From the NCBI GenBank assembly GCA_937898635.1, contig CALEJW010000074.1, forward strand, positions 1 through 38,650: a stretch of 38,650 nt of DNA, written 5' to 3'. The notes under the pieces were generated by a model, which had not been told where the DNA came from, ran no database searches, and was given only the letters and a program-made list of their open reading frames with translations. Positions 32,547 to 38,650 of this stretch are shown piece after piece. Both the position numbers and the translations under genes were made by a program. Position 1 is the first letter of the stretch, and every line of letters begins with the position of its first letter. The stretch is from an uncultured Pseudomonadota bacterium (GTDB lineage Bacteria; Pseudomonadota; Gammaproteobacteria; Burkholderiales; Usitatibacteraceae).

Positions 32547-33436
32547 AGACGATCACCTCGGTACTGGCGGCCGTGGACTTTTCCGCCGACTCGCGCCGGG
32601 CGGCGCATCGCGCCGCGCTCATCGCGGGCCGGCACAAGGCGCGCCTGGAGCTCCTCCACGTGATGAGCGAATCCTCCCTCGACGCGCTGCGCCGGCTCTT
32701 CGGCCCGTCGAAGCCGCCGGGTGCCGCCCTGCGCGAGGGCGCGGACCGCATGCTCGGGGAAGTCGCCACGGAGATCGCCGCCCGGGACGGCATCCGCGCG
32801 GGAAGGCGGATCGAGGTCGGCGAGGTGGTCGACGCGATCCTCGCCGCCTCGGCCCGCGCGAGCCTCCTCGCGATCGGCGCGCGCGGCCTCAACCCGCTGC
32901 GCGACACGATCCTGGGCTCCACGGCCGTGCGCCTGCTCGGCAGGCGACCCGGCCCGGTGCTCGTGGTGAAGCGCGCCCCGCGCGGGCCCTACCGGCGCAT
33001 CCTCGTGCCCGTCGATTTCTCGCCGCATTCGGTGCCGGCGCTCCGGCTGGCGCGCGCCATCGCTCCCGCGGCCGAGATCACGGTCCTGCACGCCTATGCG
33101 GTGCCCTTCGAGGGGAAGCTGCGCTACGCGGGCGTCTCCGACGAGCACCTGCGGGCGCTTCGCGCGCAGGCCCGGGCCGAGGCCGCCGGGCTCCTGGCCG
33201 GCCTGTGCCGCGAGGCGGGGCTCGAGGGCGGGCCCTGGCGCACCGCCCTCGCCTGCGGAAGCGCCGGCCGCATCATCCTCTCGAGGGAGCGCAGCACCGC
33301 CGCCGACCTCGTGGTGATCGGCAAGCACGGCCGCTCGGGCATCGAGAAGCTGCTGCTGGGCGGGGTGACCCGCCACGTGCTGGCCGACGCGACGAGCGAC
33401 GTGCTGGTGGTGCACGAGCCGGACTCGGCCGGCTGA
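32543..33436 (+). CDS. Tandem universal stress protein
   Basis: The 297-residue protein has two UspA domains (about 1-145 and 150-295), each with the ATP-binding type glycine motif: GARGLNPLRDTILGST and GKHGRSGIEKLLLGGVT. The second domain lacks Ser/Thr in the usual GG-S position. USPs bind ATP or other ligands in stress. The GTG start overlaps the antiporter stop, suggesting it senses or controls the antiporter (inference). It ends 28 bp before the convergent aldo/keto reductase. Confidence 0.9.
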   Translation: MKTITSVLAAVDFSADSRRAAHRAALIAGRHKARLELLHVMSESSLDALRRLFGPSKPPGAALREGADRMLGEVATEIAARDGIRAGRRIEVGEVVDAILAASARASLLAIGARGLNPLRDTILGSTAVRLLGRRPGPVLVVKRAPRGPYRRILVPVDFSPHSVPALRLARAIAPAAEITVLHAYAVPFEGKLRYAGVSDEHLRALRAQARAEAAGLLAGLCREAGLEGGPWRTALACGSAGRIILSRERSTAADLVVIGKHGRSGIEKLLLGGVTRHVLADATSDVLVVHEPDSAG

Positions 33437-33464
33437 ACGCGCCGCCCCGTCCGGCGAGGCGCGC

Positions 33465-34436
33465 CTAGTCGGCGAGCCCCGCGACGATCTCCTCCACGCG
33501 ATCGAGCATCGGCGCCGTGATCCTCGGCAGGATGTCGATCGCCTTGAGGTTCTCCTTCACCTGCTCGACCCTCGAGGCGCCGGTGATGACCGAGGAGACG
33601 TGCGGGTTCCTCGCGCACCAGGCGATGGCGAACTGGGAGAGGGTGCAGCCCAGCTCCTTCGCGACGAACTGCAGGCCGGCGACCGCGGCGTTCTTCTTCG
33701 CGTCGGTGAGCTCCGGCACCAGGAAGGCCATGCGCGCGATGGCGCCGCGGCTGTCCTGCGGCACGCCCTCGCGGTACTTGCCGGTGAGCAGCCCCGAGGC
33801 GAGGGGGCTCCAGGTCGTGAGGCCCAGGCCGATGTCGCCGTAGAGGTGGCGGTACTCGCTCTCCACGCGCTTCCTGTGGAAGAGGTTGTACTGCGGCTGC
33901 TCGACCACGGGCTTGGCGAGGTGGTGGCGCTCGGCGATCTGCCAGGCGGCCATGATCTCGGAGGCGCTCCACTCGGAGGTGCCCCAGTAGAGGGCCTTGC
34001 CCTGGCGGATCATGTCGTGCATCGCCCAGACCGTCTCCTCGATGGGCGTCTCCGGGTCCGGCCGGTGGCAATAGACGAGATCCACGTGCTCGAGCTGCAG
34101 GCGCTTCAGGGACCCGTCGATCGCCTGCATGAGGTACTTGCGGTTCAACGTGTTCTTCGAGTTGGGGCCGTCCACGATGCCCCAGTAGAACTTGGTGGAG
34201 ACGATGTACTTCAGGCGCGGCCAGGCGAGCTTCTTCAGCACCTCCCCCATGATGCGTTCGCTCTCCCCCGACGCGTAGATCTCCGCGTTGTCGAAGAAGT
34301 TGACGCCCATGTCCCAGGCCGCCGCCATGCACTCGCCCGCGGCCTTCGCGTCGAGCTGGTTGCCGTAGGTCACCCAGGAGCCGAAGGACAGCTCGCTCAC
34401 CTTCAGGCCGGAACGGCCGAGTCTCTTGTAGTTCAT
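33465..34436 (-). CDS. Aldo/keto reductase (potassium channel beta-subunit type)
   Basis: The 323-residue TIM-barrel oxidoreductase has the tetrad D49, Y54, K82 and H124 (FFDNAEIYASGESE; STKFYWG; YCHRPD). The SEWSASEI and LASGLLTGKY segments are those of Kv-beta/YghZ-like enzymes. It uses NADPH to reduce aldehydes, possibly methylglyoxal. The ATG at 34436 gives the family start MNYKRLGRSGLKVS. A minus-strand GATAAT at 34467-34472 could be a -10, leaving about 24 nt of leader. It is divergent from the MFS gene. Confidence 0.93.
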   Translation of the reverse strand: MNYKRLGRSGLKVSELSFGSWVTYGNQLDAKAAGECMAAAWDMGVNFFDNAEIYASGESERIMGEVLKKLAWPRLKYIVSTKFYWGIVDGPNSKNTLNRKYLMQAIDGSLKRLQLEHVDLVYCHRPDPETPIEETVWAMHDMIRQGKALYWGTSEWSASEIMAAWQIAERHHLAKPVVEQPQYNLFHRKRVESEYRHLYGDIGLGLTTWSPLASGLLTGKYREGVPQDSRGAIARMAFLVPELTDAKKNAAVAGLQFVAKELGCTLSQFAIAWCARNPHVSSVITGASRVEQVKENLKAIDILPRITAPMLDRVEEIVAGLAD

Positions 34437-34535
34437 CCTGTGGGCGATCGCGTGGAGGAAACCGCCATTATCCCGGATTCGATCGCGGGACACCCGGCGG
34501 GCGACGTCGGGAGGAGTCCCGGAGGCCGCGCGTAT

Positions 34536-34541
34536 TAGAAT
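34536..34541 (+). promoter_or_regulatory. -10-like box 6 nt before the MFS gene
   Basis: TAGAAT ends exactly 6 nt before the ATG at 34548, with no Shine-Dalgarno, as in the Kef-type gene. Confidence 0.55.
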
Positions 34542-34547
34542 CGCCTG

Positions 34548-35729
34548 ATGGAACACGCGCGCCGCAACGTCTTTCTCCTCGCCTGCTGCCAGGCGCTGCT
34601 CTTCACCAACAACGTCACCCTCATCGCGCTCAACGCCCTGGCGGGTTTCGCGCTCGCCGGCAACAAGGCGCTCGCGACGCTGCCCATCACCGGCTACGTG
34701 GTGGGCGCGGCGCTCGCGACCTTCCCCGCCTCCCTGTGGATGAAGAAGGTGGGCCGGCGGAAGGGCTTCCTCACCGGCACCGTGTTCGGGATCGCCGGCG
34801 GCGCCATCACCACGCTCGCCATCTGGACCGGGAGCTTCTGGACGCTGGTGGCCGGCACCCTCGTGCTCGGCGTCTACAACGCGTTCGGGCAGTACTACCG
34901 CTTCGCCGCCGCCGACGCGGCCCCCGTGCAGTGGAAGGCGCGGGCCATCTCGCTCGTGATGGCCGGCGGGCTCGTGGGCGGCATCGTCGGCCCGGAGCTG
35001 AGCAAGGTGACGCGCGGGCTCGTGCAGCCGGACTTCCTCGCCTCCTACGCCTCCCTCATCGGCTTCTGCCTCGTGACGATGCTGATCCTCGCGGGGCTGC
35101 GCATCCCCGACCCCCGGGGCGAGGAGGTCCACGGCGCCACCCGGCCCCTGAAGGAGATCATGGCGCAGCCCGTCTTCGTGGTCGCCGTGGTGGTGGGCGC
35201 CCTGGGCTACGGCGTCATGAACCTCCTCATGTCCGCGACCCCGCTCGCCATGGGCTTCTGCGGCCACCCCTACGCGGCCGCCGCGAGCGTCATCTCCGCG
35301 CACGTGATCGCGATGTTCGGCCCCAGCTTCTTCACCGGCTCCCTCATCCACCGCTTCGGCGTGCTCAACGTGATGCTCGCGGGGGTGGCGGCGATGCTCG
35401 GCTGCGTGGCGATCGGGCTCTCGGGGCAGCTCGTCCACCACTTCTGGTGGTCGCTCGTGCTCCTCGGCGTGGGCTGGAACTTCATGTACGTGGGCGGCAC
35501 CACGCTCCTCACCGAGGCCTACCGGCCGGCGGAGAAGGCGAAGGCCCAGGGCGCCAACGAGATCCTCGTCTTCTGCACGACCGCCACCTCGTCCTTCGCC
35601 TCCGGCGTGCTGGTGAACGCCGCGGGCTGGAACACCCTCAACTACGTGGCGCTGCCCTTCCTCGCGGTCGCGGGCTCGGCGGCGCTGTGGCTCGCCCTGC
35701 GGCGGCGCGCGCTGCCCGCCGCGACCTAG
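34548..35729 (+). CDS. MFS transporter
   Basis: The 393-residue protein has 12 membrane helices in two halves. The MFS loop between helices 2 and 3 reads LWMKKVGRRKGFLTG (about 63-77). A conserved GQYYRFAAAD segment follows helix 4. Substrate is unknown; the sequence belongs to a small group I know only as MFS transporters of proteobacteria. The gene has no Shine-Dalgarno and is probably leaderless. The OsmC-like gene follows 13 bp behind with its own AAGGAGGAA, so both may be one transcript. Confidence 0.9.
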   Translation: MEHARRNVFLLACCQALLFTNNVTLIALNALAGFALAGNKALATLPITGYVVGAALATFPASLWMKKVGRRKGFLTGTVFGIAGGAITTLAIWTGSFWTLVAGTLVLGVYNAFGQYYRFAAADAAPVQWKARAISLVMAGGLVGGIVGPELSKVTRGLVQPDFLASYASLIGFCLVTMLILAGLRIPDPRGEEVHGATRPLKEIMAQPVFVVAVVVGALGYGVMNLLMSATPLAMGFCGHPYAAAASVISAHVIAMFGPSFFTGSLIHRFGVLNVMLAGVAAMLGCVAIGLSGQLVHHFWWSLVLLGVGWNFMYVGGTTLLTEAYRPAEKAKAQGANEILVFCTTATSSFASGVLVNAAGWNTLNYVALPFLAVAGSAALWLALRRRALPAAT

Positions 35730-35742
35730 AAGGAGGAATGCC

Positions 35743-36216
35743 ATGAGCGAAGGACACACTTTCGAAGCGAGCGTGCGCTGGCCCGCGGACCCCGCGCAGG
35801 CGCTGCCGCCGGACCCCGCTTTCTCCCGCAACGCCGTGCTCGCGAGCCCCGGCCACCCCGAGGTGCCGGGCTCCTCGCCCACCGTGTTCGGGGGCGAGGC
35901 CTCGCGCTACAACCCCGAGGAGCTGCTGACGCTCTCCCTCGCGCACTGCCACATGCTCACCTACCTCGCGATCGCCGCGAAGAAGAAGATGGCCGTGCTC
36001 GCCTACGAGGACCGGGCCACCGCCGTGCTCGGCAAGGACGCTGCCTCGGGGAAGATGAAGATCCTCTCCGCGGAGCTGCGGCCCCGCGTCACCGTCGCGA
36101 AGGGCACGAACCTCGAGGACGCGCGCGCGATCCACGCCAAGGCGCACGAGCACTGCTTCGTCGCGAACTCCGTCAACTTCCCCGTCGCGAACGCCCCGGA
36201 GATCGTGGAGGCGTAG
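35743..36216 (+). CDS. OsmC-family peroxidase-like protein
   Basis: The 157-residue protein has the OsmC fold with the two redox cysteines C69 (LAHCHML) and C138 (HEHCFVANS), which in OsmC/Ohr reduce organic hydroperoxides. The N-terminal half has EASRYNPEELL, with the conserved acid and arginine region. It belongs to the SACOL1771/YhfA-like branch by look, not the Ohr core. AAGGAGGAA precedes the ATG. Its last 44 bases overlap the convergent TfoX-like gene. Confidence 0.9.
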   Translation: MSEGHTFEASVRWPADPAQALPPDPAFSRNAVLASPGHPEVPGSSPTVFGGEASRYNPEELLTLSLAHCHMLTYLAIAAKKKMAVLAYEDRATAVLGKDAASGKMKILSAELRPRVTVAKGTNLEDARAIHAKAHEHCFVANSVNFPVANAPEIVEA

Positions 36217-36565
36217 GGGCTTTCGCCTTCGCGGCCGCGGCGCGCAGCGCCGCCTCGTAGCCGAGCCGCGCCCACTCGGCCATCACCGCCGGGTTCTCCA
36301 GCGCCTCGTCGGGCGCGCGGCGGTAGGACATCGCCGTCTTCTTCCCGTCCTTCGCCTGGAAGACGAAGGGGTCGAGGCCCTCGGCCTCGAAGCGCGCGCG
36401 GTTGGCGGCGTCGGTCTTGAGGTAGAGGACGTCCCCGGCCACGAGCGCGAAGAAGGCACCCCGGTGGTAGAGGCCCCAGCCGCCGAACATGGCCTTCGCC
36501 TCGACCGGGCCGAAGGCGCGCATCGTCTCGACGACGTGGTCCGTGAAGTCGCTGCGTCTCGCCAT
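36173..36565 (-). CDS. TfoX N-terminal-domain protein
   Basis: The 130-residue protein has the TfoX_N domain (residues about 8-95: VEAKAMFGGWGLYHRGAFFALV, LYLKTD). It ends in a basic, Pro/Ser/Arg-rich tail that overlaps the 3' end of the OsmC gene on the other strand. It lacks the C-terminal domain of competence regulator TfoX, so it is one of the short homologs of unknown role. The ATG at 36565 has no Shine-Dalgarno; a GATAAT -10 (36572-36577) lies 6 nt upstream, suggesting a leaderless mRNA. Confidence 0.85.
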   Translation of the reverse strand: MARRSDFTDHVVETMRAFGPVEAKAMFGGWGLYHRGAFFALVAGDVLYLKTDAANRARFEAEGLDPFVFQAKDGKKTAMSYRRAPDEALENPAVMAEWARLGYEAALRAAAAKAKAPTPPRSPGRSRRGS

Positions 36566-36571
36566 GGGCCC

Positions 36572-36577
36572 ATTATC
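36572..36577 (-). promoter_or_regulatory. -10-like box of the TfoX-like gene
   Basis: GATAAT on the minus strand ends 6 nt before the ATG at 36565. A weak -35, TTCGGA (36595-36600), has a 17-bp spacer. Confidence 0.55.
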
Positions 36578-36629
36578 GGCCCGCGAATCCCATGTCCGAA
36601 AACGGCGAGCGGGGCCCGGGGCGGCGGCG

Positions 36630-36635
36630 GATAAT
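36630..36635 (+). promoter_or_regulatory. -10-like box of the Ada-AlkA gene
   Basis: GATAAT ends 6 nt before the ATG at 36642. The gap between this gene and the divergent TfoX-like gene is 76 bp, so both promoters share it. No -35 is visible and no clear Ada box was found. Confidence 0.5.
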
Positions 36636-36641
36636 GCGCCC

Positions 36642-38111
36642 ATGTTCCTCGACCCCGACCAGTGCTACCGGGCGCTGCGCACCCACGACTCCCGCTTCGA
36701 CGGGCGCTTCTTCGTGGGCGTGGGCACCACCGGCATCTACTGCCGCCCCGTGTGCACGGCGAAGACGCCGCTCGCGCGCAACTGCCGCTACTTTCCCAGC
36801 GCGGCGGCCGCGGAATCGCAAGGCTACCGCCCGTGCCTTCGCTGCCGCCCGGAGCTCGCGCCGGGCTACGCCACGGTGGACGCGAACCGCCGCCTCGCCC
36901 AGGCCGCCGCGGGCATGATCGAGGACGGGCGGCTCGAGGAAGCGAGCCTCGCCGACCTCGCCGCCGCGCTCGGCGTCACCGACCGGCACCTGCGCCGCGT
37001 CTTCCAGCAGGAGTTCGGCGTCTCGCCCGTGGACTACGCGCAGACCCAGCGCCTGCTGCTCGCCAAGCGCCTGCTCACCGACACGGCCCTTCCCGTGCTG
37101 GAGGTCGCGATGGCGAGCGGATTCGCGAGCCTTCGCCGCTTCAACGACCTCTTCCGCACGCGCTACCGCATGACGCCGGGCGCGCTGCGCAACGCGGCGC
37201 CGGCGCGCGCGGACGCCGATACGCTGCGCTTCGACCTCGCCTACCGCCCGCCCTACGACTGGCCGGCGATGCTCGATTTCCTCGGCCGTCGCGCCGTTGC
37301 CGGGGTGGAGGCCGTCGAGGGCAATCGTTACCGCCGAACCGTGCGAATTGAACGCGCCGGCAAGGTCCACCAGGGCTGGATCGCGGTGGCGCCCTCGCCG
37401 CGAAAGTCGGCGCTGCGCGTAGCGGCGAGCGCCTCGCTCGCCGCCGCGGTGCCGGCGCTCCTCGCGCGCGTGAAGCCGCTCTTCGACCTCGCCTGCCGTC
37501 CCGACGAGATCGCCGCCGCGCTGGGGCCGCTCGCCCGCGGGAACCCGGGCCTTCGCCTGCCCGGCGCGCTGGACGGCTTCGAGGTCGCGGTGCGCGCGAT
37601 CCTCGGCCAGCAGGTGACGGTGCGCGCCGCGACGACGCTCGCCGGGCGCTTCGCGCTCGCCTTCGGCGAGCCGCTCGCCACGCCGCACGCGGGGCTCGAT
37701 CGCCTTTTTCCCACGCCCGCGCGGATCGCCGCGACGGCGAGCGGAGACATCGCGGCGCTGGGCATCATCGCCGCGCGCGCCCGCGCCATCGTCGCGCTCG
37801 CCGGGGAGGTCGCCTCCGGCGCGCTGCGCCTGGACCCGACCGCACCGGTGGACGAGACGCTTGCCGCCCTGGCCCGCCTGCCCGGCGTGGGGCCGTGGAC
37901 CGCGCAGTACGTCGCGATGCGCGCGCTCGCCTGGCCCGACGCCTTCCCGCATCCCGACGTCGCCGTGCTGGACGCCATGGACGAGCCGGACGCCCGCCGA
38001 GCGCTCGTGCGCGCCGAGGCCTGGCGACCCTGGCGCGCCTATGCCGTGCTGCACCTGTGGAAATCGCTCGAGCGACGGGCCCGGCCCGCGCCCCAAAGGA
38101 GAAAGCCATGA
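36642..38111 (+). CDS. Ada-type regulator fused to AlkA DNA glycosylase
   Basis: The 489-residue protein joins three parts. First is an Ada N-terminal zinc domain with C34, C38, C65 and C68 (GIYCRPVC, RPCLRCRP), where C34 would take methyl groups from phosphotriesters. Second is an AraC helix-turn-helix region (about 85-185). Third is an AlkA-type 3-methyladenine glycosylase (about 195-480) with the HhH segment LARLPGVGPWTAQYVAM and catalytic D439 (HPD). It senses alkylation, switches on transcription and removes alkylated bases. The ATG at 36642 matches the Ada start. It lacks the second methyltransferase domain of E. coli Ada, which is supplied by ogt next to it (ATGA overlap). Confidence 0.94.
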   Translation: MFLDPDQCYRALRTHDSRFDGRFFVGVGTTGIYCRPVCTAKTPLARNCRYFPSAAAAESQGYRPCLRCRPELAPGYATVDANRRLAQAAAGMIEDGRLEEASLADLAAALGVTDRHLRRVFQQEFGVSPVDYAQTQRLLLAKRLLTDTALPVLEVAMASGFASLRRFNDLFRTRYRMTPGALRNAAPARADADTLRFDLAYRPPYDWPAMLDFLGRRAVAGVEAVEGNRYRRTVRIERAGKVHQGWIAVAPSPRKSALRVAASASLAAAVPALLARVKPLFDLACRPDEIAAALGPLARGNPGLRLPGALDGFEVAVRAILGQQVTVRAATTLAGRFALAFGEPLATPHAGLDRLFPTPARIAATASGDIAALGIIAARARAIVALAGEVASGALRLDPTAPVDETLAALARLPGVGPWTAQYVAMRALAWPDAFPHPDVAVLDAMDEPDARRALVRAEAWRPWRAYAVLHLWKSLERRARPAPQRRKP

Positions 38112-38602
38112 TCCGCTTCGCCCGACTCAAGACGCCCCTGGGCACCCTCGTCGCGATCGCCGCGGGCGGGGCCCTCACCGGCCTTCACTTCGAGGGCGCC
38201 CGCCACGCGCCGGCCGTCGCGCCGGAGTGGCGCGAGGATCCCCAGGCCTCGCCGCTTCGCGAATGCGCCGAGCAGATCGCGGACTACTTCGCCGGCAAGC
38301 GCCTGTGCTTCGACCTGCCCGTGGCCGCGGAGGGCACGCCCTTCCAGTCGCGCGTGTGGCGCGAGATCGCGAAGGTGCCCTTCGGCGAGACGATCACCTA
38401 CGCGCAGCTCGCGGCACGCGCCGGCGCGCCGGGGTCGGCCCGGGCGGCGGGCGCGGCGACGGGGCGCAATCCGCTCGCGATCGTCGTTCCCTGCCACCGC
38501 ATCGTCGCCTCCGACGGCTCGCTCACGGGCTACGCGGGAGGGCTCGAGCGCAAGGAGCGGCTCCTCGGCCTCGAGCGCGCCGGCGAGGCCGTGCTGGCTT
38601 GA
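38108..38602 (+). CDS. ogt: Methylated-DNA--protein-cysteine methyltransferase
   Basis: The 164-residue protein has the Ogt fold: an N-terminal RNase-H-like domain (1-75) and a DNA-binding domain with the active-site C129 in IVVPCHRIV. The helix-turn-helix arginine finger segment is GAPGSARAAGAATGRNP. It takes O6-alkyl groups from guanine in one irreversible step. It overlaps the Ada-AlkA stop by 4 bp and the next gene start by 4 bp (TTGA), so all three genes are one operon. Confidence 0.94.
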   Translation: MIRFARLKTPLGTLVAIAAGGALTGLHFEGARHAPAVAPEWREDPQASPLRECAEQIADYFAGKRLCFDLPVAAEGTPFQSRVWREIAKVPFGETITYAQLAARAGAPGSARAAGAATGRNPLAIVVPCHRIVASDGSLTGYAGGLERKERLLGLERAGEAVLA

Positions 38603-38650
38603 GGCCCGCGGATCTCGCCCGGCTGGTCGCGCTCGGTGCGCTCTGGGGCG
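38599..38650 (+). CDS. EamA/DMT transporter, N-terminal fragment at window edge
   Basis: A TTG start overlaps the ogt stop (TTGA 38599-38602). The 17 residues that follow, (M)RPADLARLVALGALWG, resemble the first helix of EamA-family carriers. The frame runs off the end of the window, so this call rests on few residues. Confidence 0.5.
   Translation, partial: MRPADLARLVALGALWG

Overview
This 38.65 kb window is high-GC DNA that reads like a betaproteobacterial chromosome. The clues are GTG/TTG starts beside ATG, many 4-bp stop/start overlaps, -10 elements of the form GCTANNNT, and a divergent lgt/ilvD pair of the kind common in that class. The genus cannot be named from sequence alone. It carries 43 coding genes (the last cut by the window edge) and one tRNA gene. 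No insertion sequence, integrase, rRNA, CRISPR array or replication origin was recognised, and no gene-free stretch exceeds 300 bases.

Region by region. 1-3.9 kb: a DUF4010/MgtC-type membrane protein, a periplasmic dienelactone-hydrolase-like enzyme, a small lipoprotein and a cation:proton antiporter. 3.9-7.7 kb: a self-contained efflux operon tetR > HlyD-type adaptor > FtsX-type permease > ATPase, in which every junction overlaps or abuts, with a promoter/palindrome in front of tetR. 7.8-22.1 kb: a metal-resistance block bracketed by two unrelated Fic proteins, each preceded by its own palindromic DNA. Inside are a mercury cluster (merR / merT-merP-GDCCVxC protein, no merA), a second MerR regulon (two small thioredoxin-like proteins and a CcdA-like membrane protein lacking the usual cysteines), a further MerR-type promoter before an 84-residue unknown, an EamA transporter with a 25-histidine tail, and a czcCBA-like heavy-metal RND operon with three accessory periplasmic proteins.

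22.3-25.0 kb: tRNA-Ala(CGC) with promoter and terminator, a TonB-dependent copper receptor and a DUF2946 protein. 25-38.65 kb: mostly housekeeping and stress genes: a ketopantoate-reductase-family enzyme, lgt, ilvD, a YcxB-like protein, a Tat-exported DsrE-like protein, an FAH-family enzyme, a Kef-type antiporter coupled to a tandem universal stress protein, an aldo/keto reductase, an MFS carrier, OsmC- and TfoX-like proteins, and a DNA alkylation repair operon (Ada-AlkA fusion, ogt, then a truncated EamA transporter).

How it fits together: the window is rich in metal handling. MerT/MerP would bring Hg(II) into the cytoplasm, yet no mercuric reductase is present. Cysteine-rich small proteins and a variant CcdA under MerR-type promoters lie next to it and may form a thiol-based handling route (inference). 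The RND operon would export other divalent or monovalent metals, and the TonB receptor and DUF2946 protein point to copper. A second theme is promoter layout: five genes without a convincing Shine-Dalgarno have a -10-like hexamer exactly 6 nt before the ATG, suggesting leaderless mRNAs.
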